The notes: a model not told the origin generated them from the sequence alone. DNA of 64,000 bases from Prolixibacteraceae bacterium (GCA_028683385.1 JAQUIJ010000008.1:62001-126000); one strand, 5' to 3'. Counted from the first letter of the stretch, positions 37,540-46,548 are shown. Numbers and translations: made by a program.

Positions 37540-38712
37540 TTAATTTTCTGGAGTACTGTTGGTTCTGAATTCAGATGGCGTTTGCCCTGCGAACTTTTTA
37601 AAAGCTTTATTGAAGGCCGATTTGGAGTTGTACCCCACTTCTTCGGCAATTTGTTCAACGGTGTATTGCCCGGTTTTGGGGTTGGTCAGCAGTCGTTTGG
37701 CTTCTTCAACGCGGTATTGGGCAATCCAGTCGTAAAATGAGGCTTCCATTTTTTCGTTGATCACCTGCGAAACCACGTAGGCTGGTTCGCCAATCCGTTT
37801 CGCCAGTTTCCCAACTGAAATAAGACTGTCGGTATATAGTTTATCTTCTTCCATAACCACCAGCAACTTTTGCTGTATTTCGAGTTTCTTTTCGTCTTTG
37901 ATGCCTGAAGCTGCACTTCTCGGAAGCTCTTCAGGAGTTTCTCCCATTCCGGGAACAACTTGATGCAGAGCGACCGTTGGGCGAAGTAATTCGGTAAGTG
38001 TGCTGCAATAAATTATTCCGGTGAGAAAAGTGGCAATAATGTGGTCGCCAAAATCGCGGACGTAAGTCATTTTTACAACCAAGGTCACCACGATCAATAC
38101 TGAAATGATAACACTAAATGCAAACCACCATTTGATTTCAATTCGCCACAATCCCGGTTTAGGGTTCTGGTAGAAATGCGCCAATTTCTGAAACGACAAA
38201 ACCAGGTAAATTATCGTTTGGAAATACCAGAAGAACATCTGGAACCGTCTGATACTTCCAAGCACATGAAGCATTTCGTAATGCCCGGTTGTTTTCCACT
38301 CAACCATGTGGTGCACATAGTAATAGTTTTCGAATTTGTATTCATAGGGCGCCAGGTAAAACGGAAGAAAAAACAGGGTATAGGCAATGAACGGAATAAA
38401 ATGGAGTTCCCATTTTCTGAGCACAACATCGGGGTCTATGCTTAAAACGAGCAGGTAAATGAGCGGAGGAAGCGCAAACTGGAATGGTTCAGAAAAATCG
38501 ACCAGCGGAATAACAAAATACATGTAGCCAGTGCGGTTCAGAAAAATTTCGGCAATGATGCACGTCAGGAAAAAGTACATTGCTGCTTTAAATTTCTCTT
38601 TCCGGCCCTTTCTGAAAAGACTGGTAATACAAAGCATGATGCCCTGAACGACGCCAAGCAAAATCACAAAATCGACAAAATTCAGATCGGTATTTCCAGG
38701 TTCAGGGATCAT
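37540..38712 (-). CDS. Membrane-bound AraC family transcriptional regulator
   Basis: Residues about 1-240 contain six or seven hydrophobic helices. Residues about 285-385 form an AraC-type double helix-turn-helix (VGKLAKRIGEPAYVVSQVIN and VEQIAEEVGYNSKSAFNKAF, then FAGQTPSEFR). This 7TM-AraC architecture is common in Bacteroidota. It lies upstream of the acyltransferase on the same strand and may regulate it. Confidence 0.88.
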   Translation of the reverse strand: MIPEPGNTDLNFVDFVILLGVVQGIMLCITSLFRKGRKEKFKAAMYFFLTCIIAEIFLNRTGYMYFVIPLVDFSEPFQFALPPLIYLLVLSIDPDVVLRKWELHFIPFIAYTLFFLPFYLAPYEYKFENYYYVHHMVEWKTTGHYEMLHVLGSIRRFQMFFWYFQTIIYLVLSFQKLAHFYQNPKPGLWRIEIKWWFAFSVIISVLIVVTLVVKMTYVRDFGDHIIATFLTGIIYCSTLTELLRPTVALHQVVPGMGETPEELPRSAASGIKDEKKLEIQQKLLVVMEEDKLYTDSLISVGKLAKRIGEPAYVVSQVINEKMEASFYDWIAQYRVEEAKRLLTNPKTGQYTVEQIAEEVGYNSKSAFNKAFKKFAGQTPSEFRTNSTPEN

Positions 38713-38783
38713 AATTGAATTAGCTGCTCGAAGTTTTCTTCAAATATAATCAATACCTGAAAATTCCTGATTTCATCGGTCAT

Positions 38784-39404
38784 TTAGTTTATCAGCGAAA
38801 GCACATCGAGCGGAGTTTTCAGCTTAAATTCGGCAGGAATGGTGCCCGGAGTTTTGGTTCCCCACAATGCGAGTCCAAACGGAATGCCGGCTGCGCTGGC
38901 CGCTTGCTGGTCGTAAATGGTATCGCCAATGTAAATGGTCTGGTCGGCTTTGTATCCCGAGATCTCAAGAAATTTGAGCAGCGGATCGGGGAAAGGCTTA
39001 TGGCGTTGCGTATCGCTGGCACTCACGTAATGATCGAAGTAGGGCATCAGCCCGAATGGAATGAAGTCGGTATTAAGTTCAGTTTGGGTTTTTGAGGTAA
39101 CCAATCCGGTTGTAATTTGATGTGATTTCAGGAGTTTCAGTGTTTCTTCAATTCCGGCATAAATTTTCACATGGTGCTTAAATTCAATCATGTACTCGTT
39201 CCATTTTCGACTTGCTTTTTCCGTATCGACGATTCCAAATCGGTTTAGAGTAACTTCACCCGGAATTCCTAAAATGAAATCAAGTTCTTCCCATGATGGT
39301 TCTTGTGCGATTTCTTCGAGAAGTAATTTCTGAAGTGCTTTCTTTACCATGAACTCAGTGTCGATTAAGGTTCCATCGACATCGAAAATGATGCAATTAA
39401 ACAT
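38784..39404 (-). CDS. HAD superfamily phosphatase (phosphoglycolate phosphatase-like)
   Basis: HAD motifs are complete: FDVDGTLIDTE (motif I, nucleophile Asp8), GLVTSKT (motif II), a lysine near KPFPDPL (motif III) and IYIGDTIYDQQAASAAG (motif IV). The alpha-helical cap after motif I puts it with Gph/YjjG-type small-molecule phosphatases. Substrate unknown. Confidence 0.87.
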   Translation of the reverse strand: MFNCIIFDVDGTLIDTEFMVKKALQKLLLEEIAQEPSWEELDFILGIPGEVTLNRFGIVDTEKASRKWNEYMIEFKHHVKIYAGIEETLKLLKSHQITTGLVTSKTQTELNTDFIPFGLMPYFDHYVSASDTQRHKPFPDPLLKFLEISGYKADQTIYIGDTIYDQQAASAAGIPFGLALWGTKTPGTIPAEFKLKTPLDVLSLIN

Positions 39405-39517
39405 AGCGATAAGTTTTCTGGTTGTAAAGGTTAAAAATCAGAAACGATAATGCAAATGATAAATTGCCTGAGGCCGGAAATTTCAACGAAAAGCTGTAAC
39501 TTGATGGAAAAATAGCT

Positions 39518-40198
39518 ATGAATTTTGCTGAAGGGAATATTTACCACGTTTATAATCGGGGAAACAACTCTCAAACCGTGTTTTTCGATCACGAAAATTA
39601 CATGTTTTTCCTCGAAAAGATCAGAACGCACATTTTACCTCACGCCGATATTCTGGCCTGGTGCCTGATGCCGAATCATTTTCATTTGATGATTTCGGTG
39701 AAGCAGGTGGAGTTTGAGATAAGTGAGCCGATGAATCTTTCAGCGCCTGATCCGATGACTTTGTCTCAAATTTCGGTTAGTTGTGTTGAAACTGAAATTA
39801 GTGAGCAGGTGACTCGAAGTCACCTGCTCACTAAAACAAGGTCGCTGAATGACTCAATTTCAATTTTACTTCGGTCTTACACCAGGGCAATTCAAAAGCA
39901 GGAGCGTATAACTGGAAGTCTTTTCCAGAATCGCACCAAAGCCCTTTGCCTCACTGAACCGCAGACTGTTTCTCCGGCTTATTTCAACACTCATTTCGGA
40001 ATGATGGGAAACCTCGACTTGCCCGAAACCAATTACCTGAATGTTTGCTTCGATTATATCCACCAAAACCCTGTTAGCGGCAAAGTGGTTGCTAATCCTG
40101 AAGACTGGGAATTCTCTTCCTATCGCGATTACTACTGCGGACGAAAAGGCAAACTCGTAAACCGGGAATTGGCGAATGAATTGGGGCTGACTGAGTGA
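39518..40198 (+). CDS. REP-associated tyrosine transposase (RAYT, IS200-like)
   Basis: This 226-residue Y1 transposase has the family features YHVYNRGNNSQTVFFDHENY, the HUH metal motif in MPNHFHLMISV, and the tyrosine region SISILLRSYTRAIQKQERITGSLFQNRTKA followed by YIHQNPVSGKVV. RAYTs are host-domesticated single-strand transposases that move REP palindromes. Residues about 94-106 are encoded by a perfect palindrome (39798-39834) inserted in frame between the HUH and tyrosine halves. An AGTCAGGG palindrome lies 37 bases downstream. Confidence 0.9.
   Translation: MNFAEGNIYHVYNRGNNSQTVFFDHENYMFFLEKIRTHILPHADILAWCLMPNHFHLMISVKQVEFEISEPMNLSAPDPMTLSQISVSCVETEISEQVTRSHLLTKTRSLNDSISILLRSYTRAIQKQERITGSLFQNRTKALCLTEPQTVSPAYFNTHFGMMGNLDLPETNYLNVCFDYIHQNPVSGKVVANPEDWEFSSYRDYYCGRKGKLVNRELANELGLTE
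39798..39834. repeat. Palindrome inside the RAYT coding sequence, TTAGTGAGC family
   Basis: Two perfect 17-base arms (TTAGTGAGCAGGTGACT and its complement) flank a CGA loop. A sister copy with 18-base arms is at 41402-41440. Confidence 0.95.
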
Positions 40199-40235
40199 CC
40201 GGCTGATTTCTTTTGTCAAGATATTGCCGTGTTTT

Positions 40236-40268
40236 AGTCAGGGCTTCACTTAGAGTGAAACCCTGACT
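40236..40268. repeat. Palindromic repeat, AGTCAGGG family, copy 3
   Basis: AGTCAGGGCTTCACT pairs with AGTGAAACCCTGACT around a 3-base loop, 37 bases downstream of the RAYT gene. Confidence 0.9.
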
Positions 40269-40324
40269 AGCCTCCACCGTTTATCAAAATTATTTTCTAA
40301 ATTTATTCCTCAAATTAAAGTGAT

Positions 40325-41305
40325 ATGAAAGAGATAAAGAATGGTGGAGTTTGCCCATTAACTGGGTGGGAGATTGTATCAGATATAATAGAAGATAATG
40401 GATATAGGTATGATATCAAGTGCGCCCGTTATTTTTTTACTCTTTGGGTTACAACTGAATGTTGTGAAAGTTCTGCTTTAGTTGGACTACAGCATATTAT
40501 TAGATGGTTGTTGTTTAATGGAAAGATAAAAACAGTAGAAACTCATGTGGATAAGCAAAATCTTGAGTTCGTTTATTCAGAAGATAGATTGCTAAATTTA
40601 ATTGAAGAAACTTTTATACCAAGGACTCCAAATGAAAAGGCCGGTCAACTTTTAGTTTTGTTGAATAAAATATTTCCTTGGTTTTGTGGTGAAATCGAAC
40701 GGCGAAATCTGTTCAATTTGACATTCTTTCCATCAGAAAAGGAGTTTGATATCTATATTAGCCACTTTATTAATTCTGGCTATATTTCTAAGTTAGAGTC
40801 AAATAAAAATGTAGTAATCTCAGGGATTTTAATTCGAGAAACAGTTTATTCAATAGATATTACTTTCAAGGGAATAGAGTATTTAGCTTCAATTGTAGAG
40901 CATGGGCGAAACTCGAGAAACTGTTTTGTGGCTATGTCATTTTCGGGAGAAAAAGAGTTGGAAATAAAAGAAGCAATAAAAGCTGCACTCAAAGAAACTA
41001 ATTATAATCCGATCATTATTAATGAGCAACATTTTGAAAGCGATAGGACGATTAATGATGAAATAATTGCGGGAATAAAAAAAGCTAAATTTGTTATATC
41101 CGATTTTACAGAGCAAAAACCAAATGTTTATTTCGAAGCTGGTTTTGCCTTGGGATTAGGCCTCCCAGTAATTTATTGTTGTGAAAAAGAAGACTTTGAT
41201 AATCATTCTCATTTTGATGTGAATCATTATCCGCATATTCTGTATAAAACTCCTGAGCAACTAAGTAAAGGATTGATCGATAAAATTAGAGCTTGGATTG
41301 ATTGA
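40325..41305 (+). CDS. Orphan protein with C-terminal TIR/nucleoside deoxyribosyltransferase-like domain
   Basis: Residues about 1-190 contain several cysteines (C10, C33, C46, C47) and a probable winged-helix-like part (about 100-185), with no family I know. Residues about 197-326 form a Rossmann-like domain: NCFVAMSFSGE, NDEIIAGIKKAKFVISDFTE, and PNVYFEAGFALGLGLPVIY with a candidate catalytic glutamate at E271. This is the layout of TIR-like and nucleoside 2-deoxyribosyltransferase-like domains, several of which cleave nucleotides in phage defence. The gene is more AT-rich than its neighbours and sits between a RAYT and a repeat, suggesting transfer. Confidence 0.7.
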   Translation: MKEIKNGGVCPLTGWEIVSDIIEDNGYRYDIKCARYFFTLWVTTECCESSALVGLQHIIRWLLFNGKIKTVETHVDKQNLEFVYSEDRLLNLIEETFIPRTPNEKAGQLLVLLNKIFPWFCGEIERRNLFNLTFFPSEKEFDIYISHFINSGYISKLESNKNVVISGILIRETVYSIDITFKGIEYLASIVEHGRNSRNCFVAMSFSGEKELEIKEAIKAALKETNYNPIIINEQHFESDRTINDEIIAGIKKAKFVISDFTEQKPNVYFEAGFALGLGLPVIYCCEKEDFDNHSHFDVNHYPHILYKTPEQLSKGLIDKIRAWID

Positions 41306-41360
41306 GGGTAAGAATTAAGAATATTGATCCGTTGAACTCCAGTCATCGGATCAAATGCCA

Positions 41361-41396
41361 AAAGCCGCTACCAGGGAAATGGGAAGCGGCTTTTTT
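41361..41396 (+). terminator. Terminator after the TIR-like gene
   Basis: AAAGCCGCT pairs with AGCGGCTTT and is followed by a T-run on the plus strand. Confidence 0.85.
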
Positions 41397-41401
41397 ATTT
41401 T

Positions 41402-41440
41402 GTTAGTGAGCGGGTGACTCCAAGTCACCCGCTCACTAAC
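41402..41440. repeat. Palindromic repeat, TTAGTGAGC family, intergenic copy
   Basis: Two perfect 18-base arms (GTTAGTGAGCGGGTGACT and its complement) flank CCA. It lies 12 bases beyond the gnd stop. Confidence 0.95.
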
Positions 41441-41452
41441 AAGAGTTTCAGG

Positions 41453-42907
41453 CTAAACTACATAAGTTCTTGAAGTAGTGTCGCCACCTCTTCCGGTCCA
41501 GTTGGTGTGGAAGAATTCGCCACGTGGTTTATCGGTGCGTTCGTAGGTGTGAGCGCCAAAGTAATCGCGCTGAGCCTGTAACAGGTTGGCCGGCAAACGC
41601 TCGCTGCGGATTCCGTCGAAATAGCAAAGCGCTGAAGTCAATGCCGGAACCGGAATTCCGTTGGTCAACGCAATGGCGCAAACACGACGCCATCCGGCCT
41701 GTGCTTTTTCAACCACTTCTTTGAAATAAGGAGCAAACAACAGGTTTTGCAGGTCTGGGTTTACTTCGAATGCTTTTTTGATATCAGCTAAGAAAACCGA
41801 ACGGATGATACATCCACCACGCCACATCAACGCAATACCGCCGTAATTCAGGTTCCATCCGTATTCTTTGGCAGCTTCCATCATCAGGTTATAGCCCTGG
41901 GCATACGAAATAATTTTGGCTCCAAACAAAGCGTCTTTCAGGTCAGAAATCATCTGAGCCTTATCGATTGTTTTGTCAACAACCGGTCCGCTAATCAGTT
42001 TCGAAGCTTCAACGCGCATATCTTTCTGTGCCGATAAGCAACGTGCAAATACCGATTCTCCAATCAATGTCAATGGAATCCCGAGATCGAGAGCCGACAC
42101 TGCAGTCCATTTACCAGTTCCTTTTTGTCCGGCAGTGTCGAGAATTTTTTCCACCATTGGTTGTCCGTCTTCGTCTTTGAAACCCAGAATGTCGCGGGTA
42201 ATTTCAATCAGGTACGAATCCAGGTCGCCTTCATTGTATGTTTTGAAAACGTCGTGCATTTCGTCGGCGCTCATGCCCAACATTTCTTTCATCAACTGGT
42301 AAGCTTCGCAAATGATTTGCATATCGCCGTATTCAATGCCGTTGTGAACCATTTTTACGAAATGACCGGCACCACCTTCGCCAACCCAGTCGCAGCAAGG
42401 AGAGCCGTCTTCCACTTTGGCAGCCACGGCCTGAAAAATTTCTTTTACAGCAGGCCATGCAGCAGGCGATCCGCCTGGCATCATTGATGGTCCGAGCAGT
42501 GCGCCTTCTTCACCACCTGAAACGCCGGTTCCGATGAACAACAAACCTTTGCTCTCCACATATTTAGTACGGCGAATCGTGTCAGGAAAATGCGAGTTTC
42601 CGCCGTCAATGATAATGTCGCCCGGTTCCAGGTGAGGAATAATCAGTTCGATGAAATCATCTACCGGTTGTCCGGCCTTTACGAGCATCATCACTTTGCG
42701 TGGACGTTCGAGCGAAGCGCACAATTCGGCAATCGAATGAGCACCAATGAAATTTTTGCCTTTGCCACGACCTGCCATAAACTCGTCAACACGAGCGGTT
42801 GTGCGGTTAAAAACACCAACTGTAAAGCCTTTGCTTTCCATGTTCAATACCAGGTTTTCGCCCATTACGGCCAACCCGATTAATCCAATGTCTGCTAATT
42901 TTTTCAT
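41453..42907 (-). CDS. gnd: 6-phosphogluconate dehydrogenase, decarboxylating
   Basis: This 484-residue enzyme oxidises 6-phosphogluconate to ribulose 5-phosphate and CO2. It has the NADP-binding start IGLIGLAVMGENLVLNMESK, the catalytic GVSGGEEGALLGPSMMPGG and HNGIEYGDMQ, and the C-terminal dimer region ending near YERTDKPRGEFFHTNW. It is the last gene of the leftward cluster after the LarA-like, kinase and SDR genes, a context that could feed it from gluconate. Confidence 0.95.
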   Translation of the reverse strand: MKKLADIGLIGLAVMGENLVLNMESKGFTVGVFNRTTARVDEFMAGRGKGKNFIGAHSIAELCASLERPRKVMMLVKAGQPVDDFIELIIPHLEPGDIIIDGGNSHFPDTIRRTKYVESKGLLFIGTGVSGGEEGALLGPSMMPGGSPAAWPAVKEIFQAVAAKVEDGSPCCDWVGEGGAGHFVKMVHNGIEYGDMQIICEAYQLMKEMLGMSADEMHDVFKTYNEGDLDSYLIEITRDILGFKDEDGQPMVEKILDTAGQKGTGKWTAVSALDLGIPLTLIGESVFARCLSAQKDMRVEASKLISGPVVDKTIDKAQMISDLKDALFGAKIISYAQGYNLMMEAAKEYGWNLNYGGIALMWRGGCIIRSVFLADIKKAFEVNPDLQNLLFAPYFKEVVEKAQAGWRRVCAIALTNGIPVPALTSALCYFDGIRSERLPANLLQAQRDYFGAHTYERTDKPRGEFFHTNWTGRGGDTTSRTYVV

Positions 42908-42938
42908 TTTGTATAGTTAATAATTTATCTTTTTGTTT

Positions 42939-42995
42939 GAACCACATAGGTCACATAGATTTTATTCGTTTTTTCTATTGTGTGCTATGTGGTTT
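42939..42995. repeat. Inverted repeat, CCACATAG family, copy 1
   Basis: GAACCACATAGGTCACATAG at the left faces CTATGTGGTTTG at the right. The right arm overlaps the last codons and TAG stop of pdxB. Copy 2 is at 46570-46621. Confidence 0.85.
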
Positions 42996-44115
42996 GTACT
43001 TTAAATCCAATTTTTCGCAACACCTCTAACGTTTCGTTCCCGATATTCCTGGTAATAATTGTAAACGCCGGAAACTCCCTTCTGACAGGGTAATCTCCAC
43101 GTAATTGTTCAAATTGCGCCGTGTTTTTCCTGAAATTCTGATCATCATTCCGGATGTCGTAGTTGTGCAAAATAGCTTTGGCAATAATTTCCTGTTCGCT
43201 CGATCCTGTTCCGTCGAGTTCAAAAACAGGGTTTATGGGTTGCTCCACTCCTGAAGGTTGCCAGCTTTCCAGTCCCAAATTGAAATATTTGCTGATGGCA
43301 TGAACACTCATTTCGGTTCCGGTGGCTTTGCCGTCTTTCGAGTACCCGGCAATGTGCGGCGTCGCGATTTCAGTCAAAGCCAGTAATTCCAGATCAATGT
43401 CGGGTTCGTTTTCCCAGCAATCGCATACAAATCCTGAGACCTGTCCACTTTTTAATGCTGTTTTTACGGCAAGCGTTTCAACCACTTCGCCACGGCAGGA
43501 ATTGATCATGATTGGATTCTTTTTCAATCCTGAAAAGAATTCTTCGTTGCCCAAATGGAATGTGGCATCTTCGCCTTTCATATTCAGGGGAACGTGAAGT
43601 GTAATAATGTCAGCTTCGTCCATCACCTGTTTCAAATTAACAAATGCAGCAGAACCTTCAGCGCGTTCGCGTGGCGGGTCGTTCAGCAATACTTTCATGC
43701 CAAACAGTTTGCAGATTCGGGCAACTTTGCTTCCCACATTTCCTACGCCAACAACTCCAATGCAGAGATCATTCAGTTGCAGATTTCTTCGTGCGGCTAG
43801 AACCATCAATGTTGAGGCGATGTATTGTTCAACCGATTTGCTGTTGCAGCCCGGTGCGTTGGTCCATTTGATTCCGGCGGCGTCACAATATTCGGTGTCG
43901 ATGTGGTCGTAGCCAATGGTTGCGGTTGCAATGAATTTTACCGAAGAACCAGCCAGCAATTTTTCGTTGCAAATGGTGCGGGTACGGGTCACAATGGCAT
44001 CGGCATCTTTCACCACTTCAGGAGTAGTTTTTGAACCGGGCAGGTAAACGACCTCCGCCACTCCTTCAAAAGCGCCCCGGATGTAAGGGATTTTATCGTC
44101 GATTATTATCTTCAT
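42985..44115 (-). CDS. pdxB: Erythronate-4-phosphate dehydrogenase
   Basis: This 2-hydroxyacid dehydrogenase makes the second step of DXP-dependent pyridoxal phosphate synthesis. The NAD-binding GVVGVGNVGSKVARICKLFG and catalytic residues in NSCRGEVVE and HIAGYS are present. The C-terminal PdxB dimerisation domain (about 285-376, DUF3410-like) separates it from other family members. The last two codons and stop come from a CCACATAG repeat arm. It lies within a sugar-acid gene cluster, an unusual neighbourhood for pdxB. Confidence 0.9.
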   Translation of the reverse strand: MKIIIDDKIPYIRGAFEGVAEVVYLPGSKTTPEVVKDADAIVTRTRTICNEKLLAGSSVKFIATATIGYDHIDTEYCDAAGIKWTNAPGCNSKSVEQYIASTLMVLAARRNLQLNDLCIGVVGVGNVGSKVARICKLFGMKVLLNDPPRERAEGSAAFVNLKQVMDEADIITLHVPLNMKGEDATFHLGNEEFFSGLKKNPIMINSCRGEVVETLAVKTALKSGQVSGFVCDCWENEPDIDLELLALTEIATPHIAGYSKDGKATGTEMSVHAISKYFNLGLESWQPSGVEQPINPVFELDGTGSSEQEIIAKAILHNYDIRNDDQNFRKNTAQFEQLRGDYPVRREFPAFTIITRNIGNETLEVLRKIGFKVQTT

Positions 44116-44123
44116 AGTTTATT

Positions 44124-45173
44124 TTAAATATTTCGGCAACTGCCTTTAATTCGTTTGTTCTCGTTGTGGATCGGTGCGTAATAATTTTTTACCATTTCTT
44201 CGAGAACTGCGCTTGATCTGGCGGCTGATTTTCCAGTACTTACGCATTCACTTTCTCCCAGTAATGTTTTCACAACCTGAGTAATCAGATTGTACTGTAT
44301 ATTTTCAGGATTTTGGAAACTGAAACTGACTGTTCCTTCCGGAGTTGTCAGGTTTACATCGCCATGCTGAAAACTGGAAAAACTGAGTTTGCCTTTGGTT
44401 CCGTTAATTTCAATGATATCTTCTTCGTTTCCTTTGGCAACTACAAAATACCAACTTCCGGTGCCAATTACACCGTTTCCAAACCGAAAAGTTCCGGTAA
44501 CAGTGTCTTCAGCTTTGTAATATCCTGCCTGATTTGCGGCTATGCCATGAACCTGAATTACCGGACCAAACAGAAAGTCGAGGTAATCGAACTGATGAGA
44601 TGCCAGATCATAAAAATAACCTGCACCTGCAATCTCTGGATTTACATGCCAGAATTGAGTTTCAGGTTTTAAATCACGTTCTGGAGCTGATTTATGCAGG
44701 CAAATATTTACTGTCAATGACTTACCAATAATTTCATTGTCAATCAGCTCTTTAACTTTTAGAAATGCTGGTAAAGTTCTGCGGTAATAAGCTACAAAAA
44801 GCGGTATCCCGGTTTCTTCGGAAACCTGGTTCATTTCCTGACACTCGCTATAATTCAATGCCATTGGCTTTTCTACATAAACAGGTTTGCCGGCGCGCAT
44901 AGCCTGAATGGCATACGAAGCATGTGTATTGGGTGGAGTGGCAATGTAGATGGCATTAACTTCCGGATCGTTGATGAGTTGATCTGCATCAGCGTACCAT
45001 TTGGGCACACCGTGTCGCTTGGCGTAATCTTCGGCCAACGCCCCGTTCCGACGCATCACAGCAACCAATCTTGAATGCTCCACCTTGTTAAAAGCCGGAC
45101 CACTCTTCAGTTCGGTTACATTTCCGCAGCCAATAATTCCCCAGTTTACATCCTGAATTTTATACATCTTCAC
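44124..45173 (-). CDS. Gfo/Idh/MocA family oxidoreductase
   Basis: Residues about 1-125 form a Rossmann domain (NWGIIGCGNVTELKSGPAFN) and the EKPMALN motif holds the catalytic lysine. The rest is the alpha/beta substrate domain. Family members oxidise or reduce sugars and inositols with NAD(P). Starting eight bases before pdxB on the same strand, it belongs to the leftward operon; its sugar is not known. Confidence 0.87.
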   Translation of the reverse strand: MKMYKIQDVNWGIIGCGNVTELKSGPAFNKVEHSRLVAVMRRNGALAEDYAKRHGVPKWYADADQLINDPEVNAIYIATPPNTHASYAIQAMRAGKPVYVEKPMALNYSECQEMNQVSEETGIPLFVAYYRRTLPAFLKVKELIDNEIIGKSLTVNICLHKSAPERDLKPETQFWHVNPEIAGAGYFYDLASHQFDYLDFLFGPVIQVHGIAANQAGYYKAEDTVTGTFRFGNGVIGTGSWYFVVAKGNEEDIIEINGTKGKLSFSSFQHGDVNLTTPEGTVSFSFQNPENIQYNLITQVVKTLLGESECVSTGKSAARSSAVLEEMVKNYYAPIHNENKRIKGSCRNI

Positions 45174-45175
45174 TT

Positions 45176-45258
45176 AGATTAACGATTAACGATAAATGAT
45201 TTTTGATTAACGATTTCTTTTAATCTACAATCGTTAATCTTCAATCTCTAATTGTTAA
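45176..45258. repeat. Intergenic repeat of GATTAACGATT units
   Basis: Several GATTAACGAT units face AATCGTTAATC and TTGTTAATC units, giving a hairpin-forming segment that fills the gap between the LarA-like gene and the oxidoreductase gene. Confidence 0.7.
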
Positions 45259-46548
45259 TCAATAGTTGAATCGGTCTTTAAAAGCCCACAAACCTAGCGC
45301 GGGATTTGAAATGTAGAAAATTTCTTCTCCGTCGGGCATCGTATTGTAGCCATCGCGCAGTTTGGCCGGATCGTATTTGGCAGTTACCTGATCGAAATCG
45401 GCGTAATGGAAACCAACACTTTCGATTTCAGCTTGTGTCAGGTTATCTTTACCTTTTCCGGGGCAATAAGTGATACTGAAACGTCCTTCAGAAGATCCAT
45501 GAATGAGATGAGCTGCGGCGCTCAGGTTGTTGCGAAGTTCTTCGTTTTCGTCACAGCATTTCAGCGTGTTTGGTGTTCCAAAATAACCGTATTTGCGGAT
45601 GAGGCGGTCGATTTCCTTGTCTTCGCCAAACTCTTTCAGAGCAGGTGCCAATACGATCAACTCTCCCTCATCGTCGATGGCCATGCGGGTACGGTAAACT
45701 GATTTGTTGCCCAACCATGTACTTTTGAATTCGGTTGGATCGAGGTAAACCACCACTTTTTTCAGTGGTTTATCCAACATTTCGAAGTTGACCAATAAAG
45801 CCAGCTTTGCAGCTTTGTCGAAAACTTCAAAATCGTCGCCGATATACAATCCGCGGGTTTTGATTTTGCCGTCGGTTTTGTCCAGTCCAACCACAGTTTG
45901 CACGTAAACAATCGGCATATGATTGGTGAAATGTTCCGATGCATAATTGAAAATGCGACGTACCGGTGTATCGGCATGTCCCATCATTCGCTCCATTCCA
46001 TAGGCTGCACCTACAAAGTGACTTTTATTGATCCCTTCAACACCTCCTGTTCCGACGAAAATATTCTTATTGTAATTGGCCATTCCCACTACTTCGTGAG
46101 GAACCACCTGTCCGATCGACAAAATCAAATCGAAATTACCTTCAATCAATAATTTGTTGACTTGAGCCGGCCATGGAAATTCAACTGCACCTCCCGACAC
46201 TTCTTTCACGAATTCAGCAGGAACAGTTCCGACTGTCACCACATCGTTACGCCAGTCATGTTCGCGAATCAATGAAGCAGGCATGGAACCAAACATGTGT
46301 GAAATCTGGTGATCTGTCATGGGCGAATGTGTTCCCAGAGCCGGAAGCACATCTGTCAAAGCATCGCCATAAAATTCCCATGTCATTTCGGTCAGTTCAC
46401 CGGCGCGACTGGGCAAACGCGTGTAATCCGGCGGAATAGCAAGCACTTTCTTCCTTGGTCCCATCTTTTCCAATGCTTCGAACAAACCCTTCTTCAAATC
46501 ATCCGCACTTAATTCCAGTTCTGTTGAGCCAATCTGATAGTATAGCAT
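45259..46548 (-). CDS. LarA family nickel-dependent hydroxyacid racemase/epimerase
   Basis: The 429-residue protein has LarA (DUF2088) marks: IPPDYTRLPSRAGELT, PALGTHSPMTDHQ, and GQVVPHEVVGMANYNKNIFVG followed by GINKSHF, where lysine and histidine should hold the nickel-pincer cofactor. LarA homologues racemise lactate and other 2-hydroxyacids, and a D-gluconate 2-epimerase activity has been described in the superfamily. Between a mannonate-oxidoreductase-like SDR, a sugar kinase and gnd, an epimerase linking D-mannonate and D-gluconate is a good guess. The cofactor genes larB, larC and larE are not in the window. Confidence 0.82.
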   Translation of the reverse strand: MLYYQIGSTELELSADDLKKGLFEALEKMGPRKKVLAIPPDYTRLPSRAGELTEMTWEFYGDALTDVLPALGTHSPMTDHQISHMFGSMPASLIREHDWRNDVVTVGTVPAEFVKEVSGGAVEFPWPAQVNKLLIEGNFDLILSIGQVVPHEVVGMANYNKNIFVGTGGVEGINKSHFVGAAYGMERMMGHADTPVRRIFNYASEHFTNHMPIVYVQTVVGLDKTDGKIKTRGLYIGDDFEVFDKAAKLALLVNFEMLDKPLKKVVVYLDPTEFKSTWLGNKSVYRTRMAIDDEGELIVLAPALKEFGEDKEIDRLIRKYGYFGTPNTLKCCDENEELRNNLSAAAHLIHGSSEGRFSITYCPGKGKDNLTQAEIESVGFHYADFDQVTAKYDPAKLRDGYNTMPDGEEIFYISNPALGLWAFKDRFNY

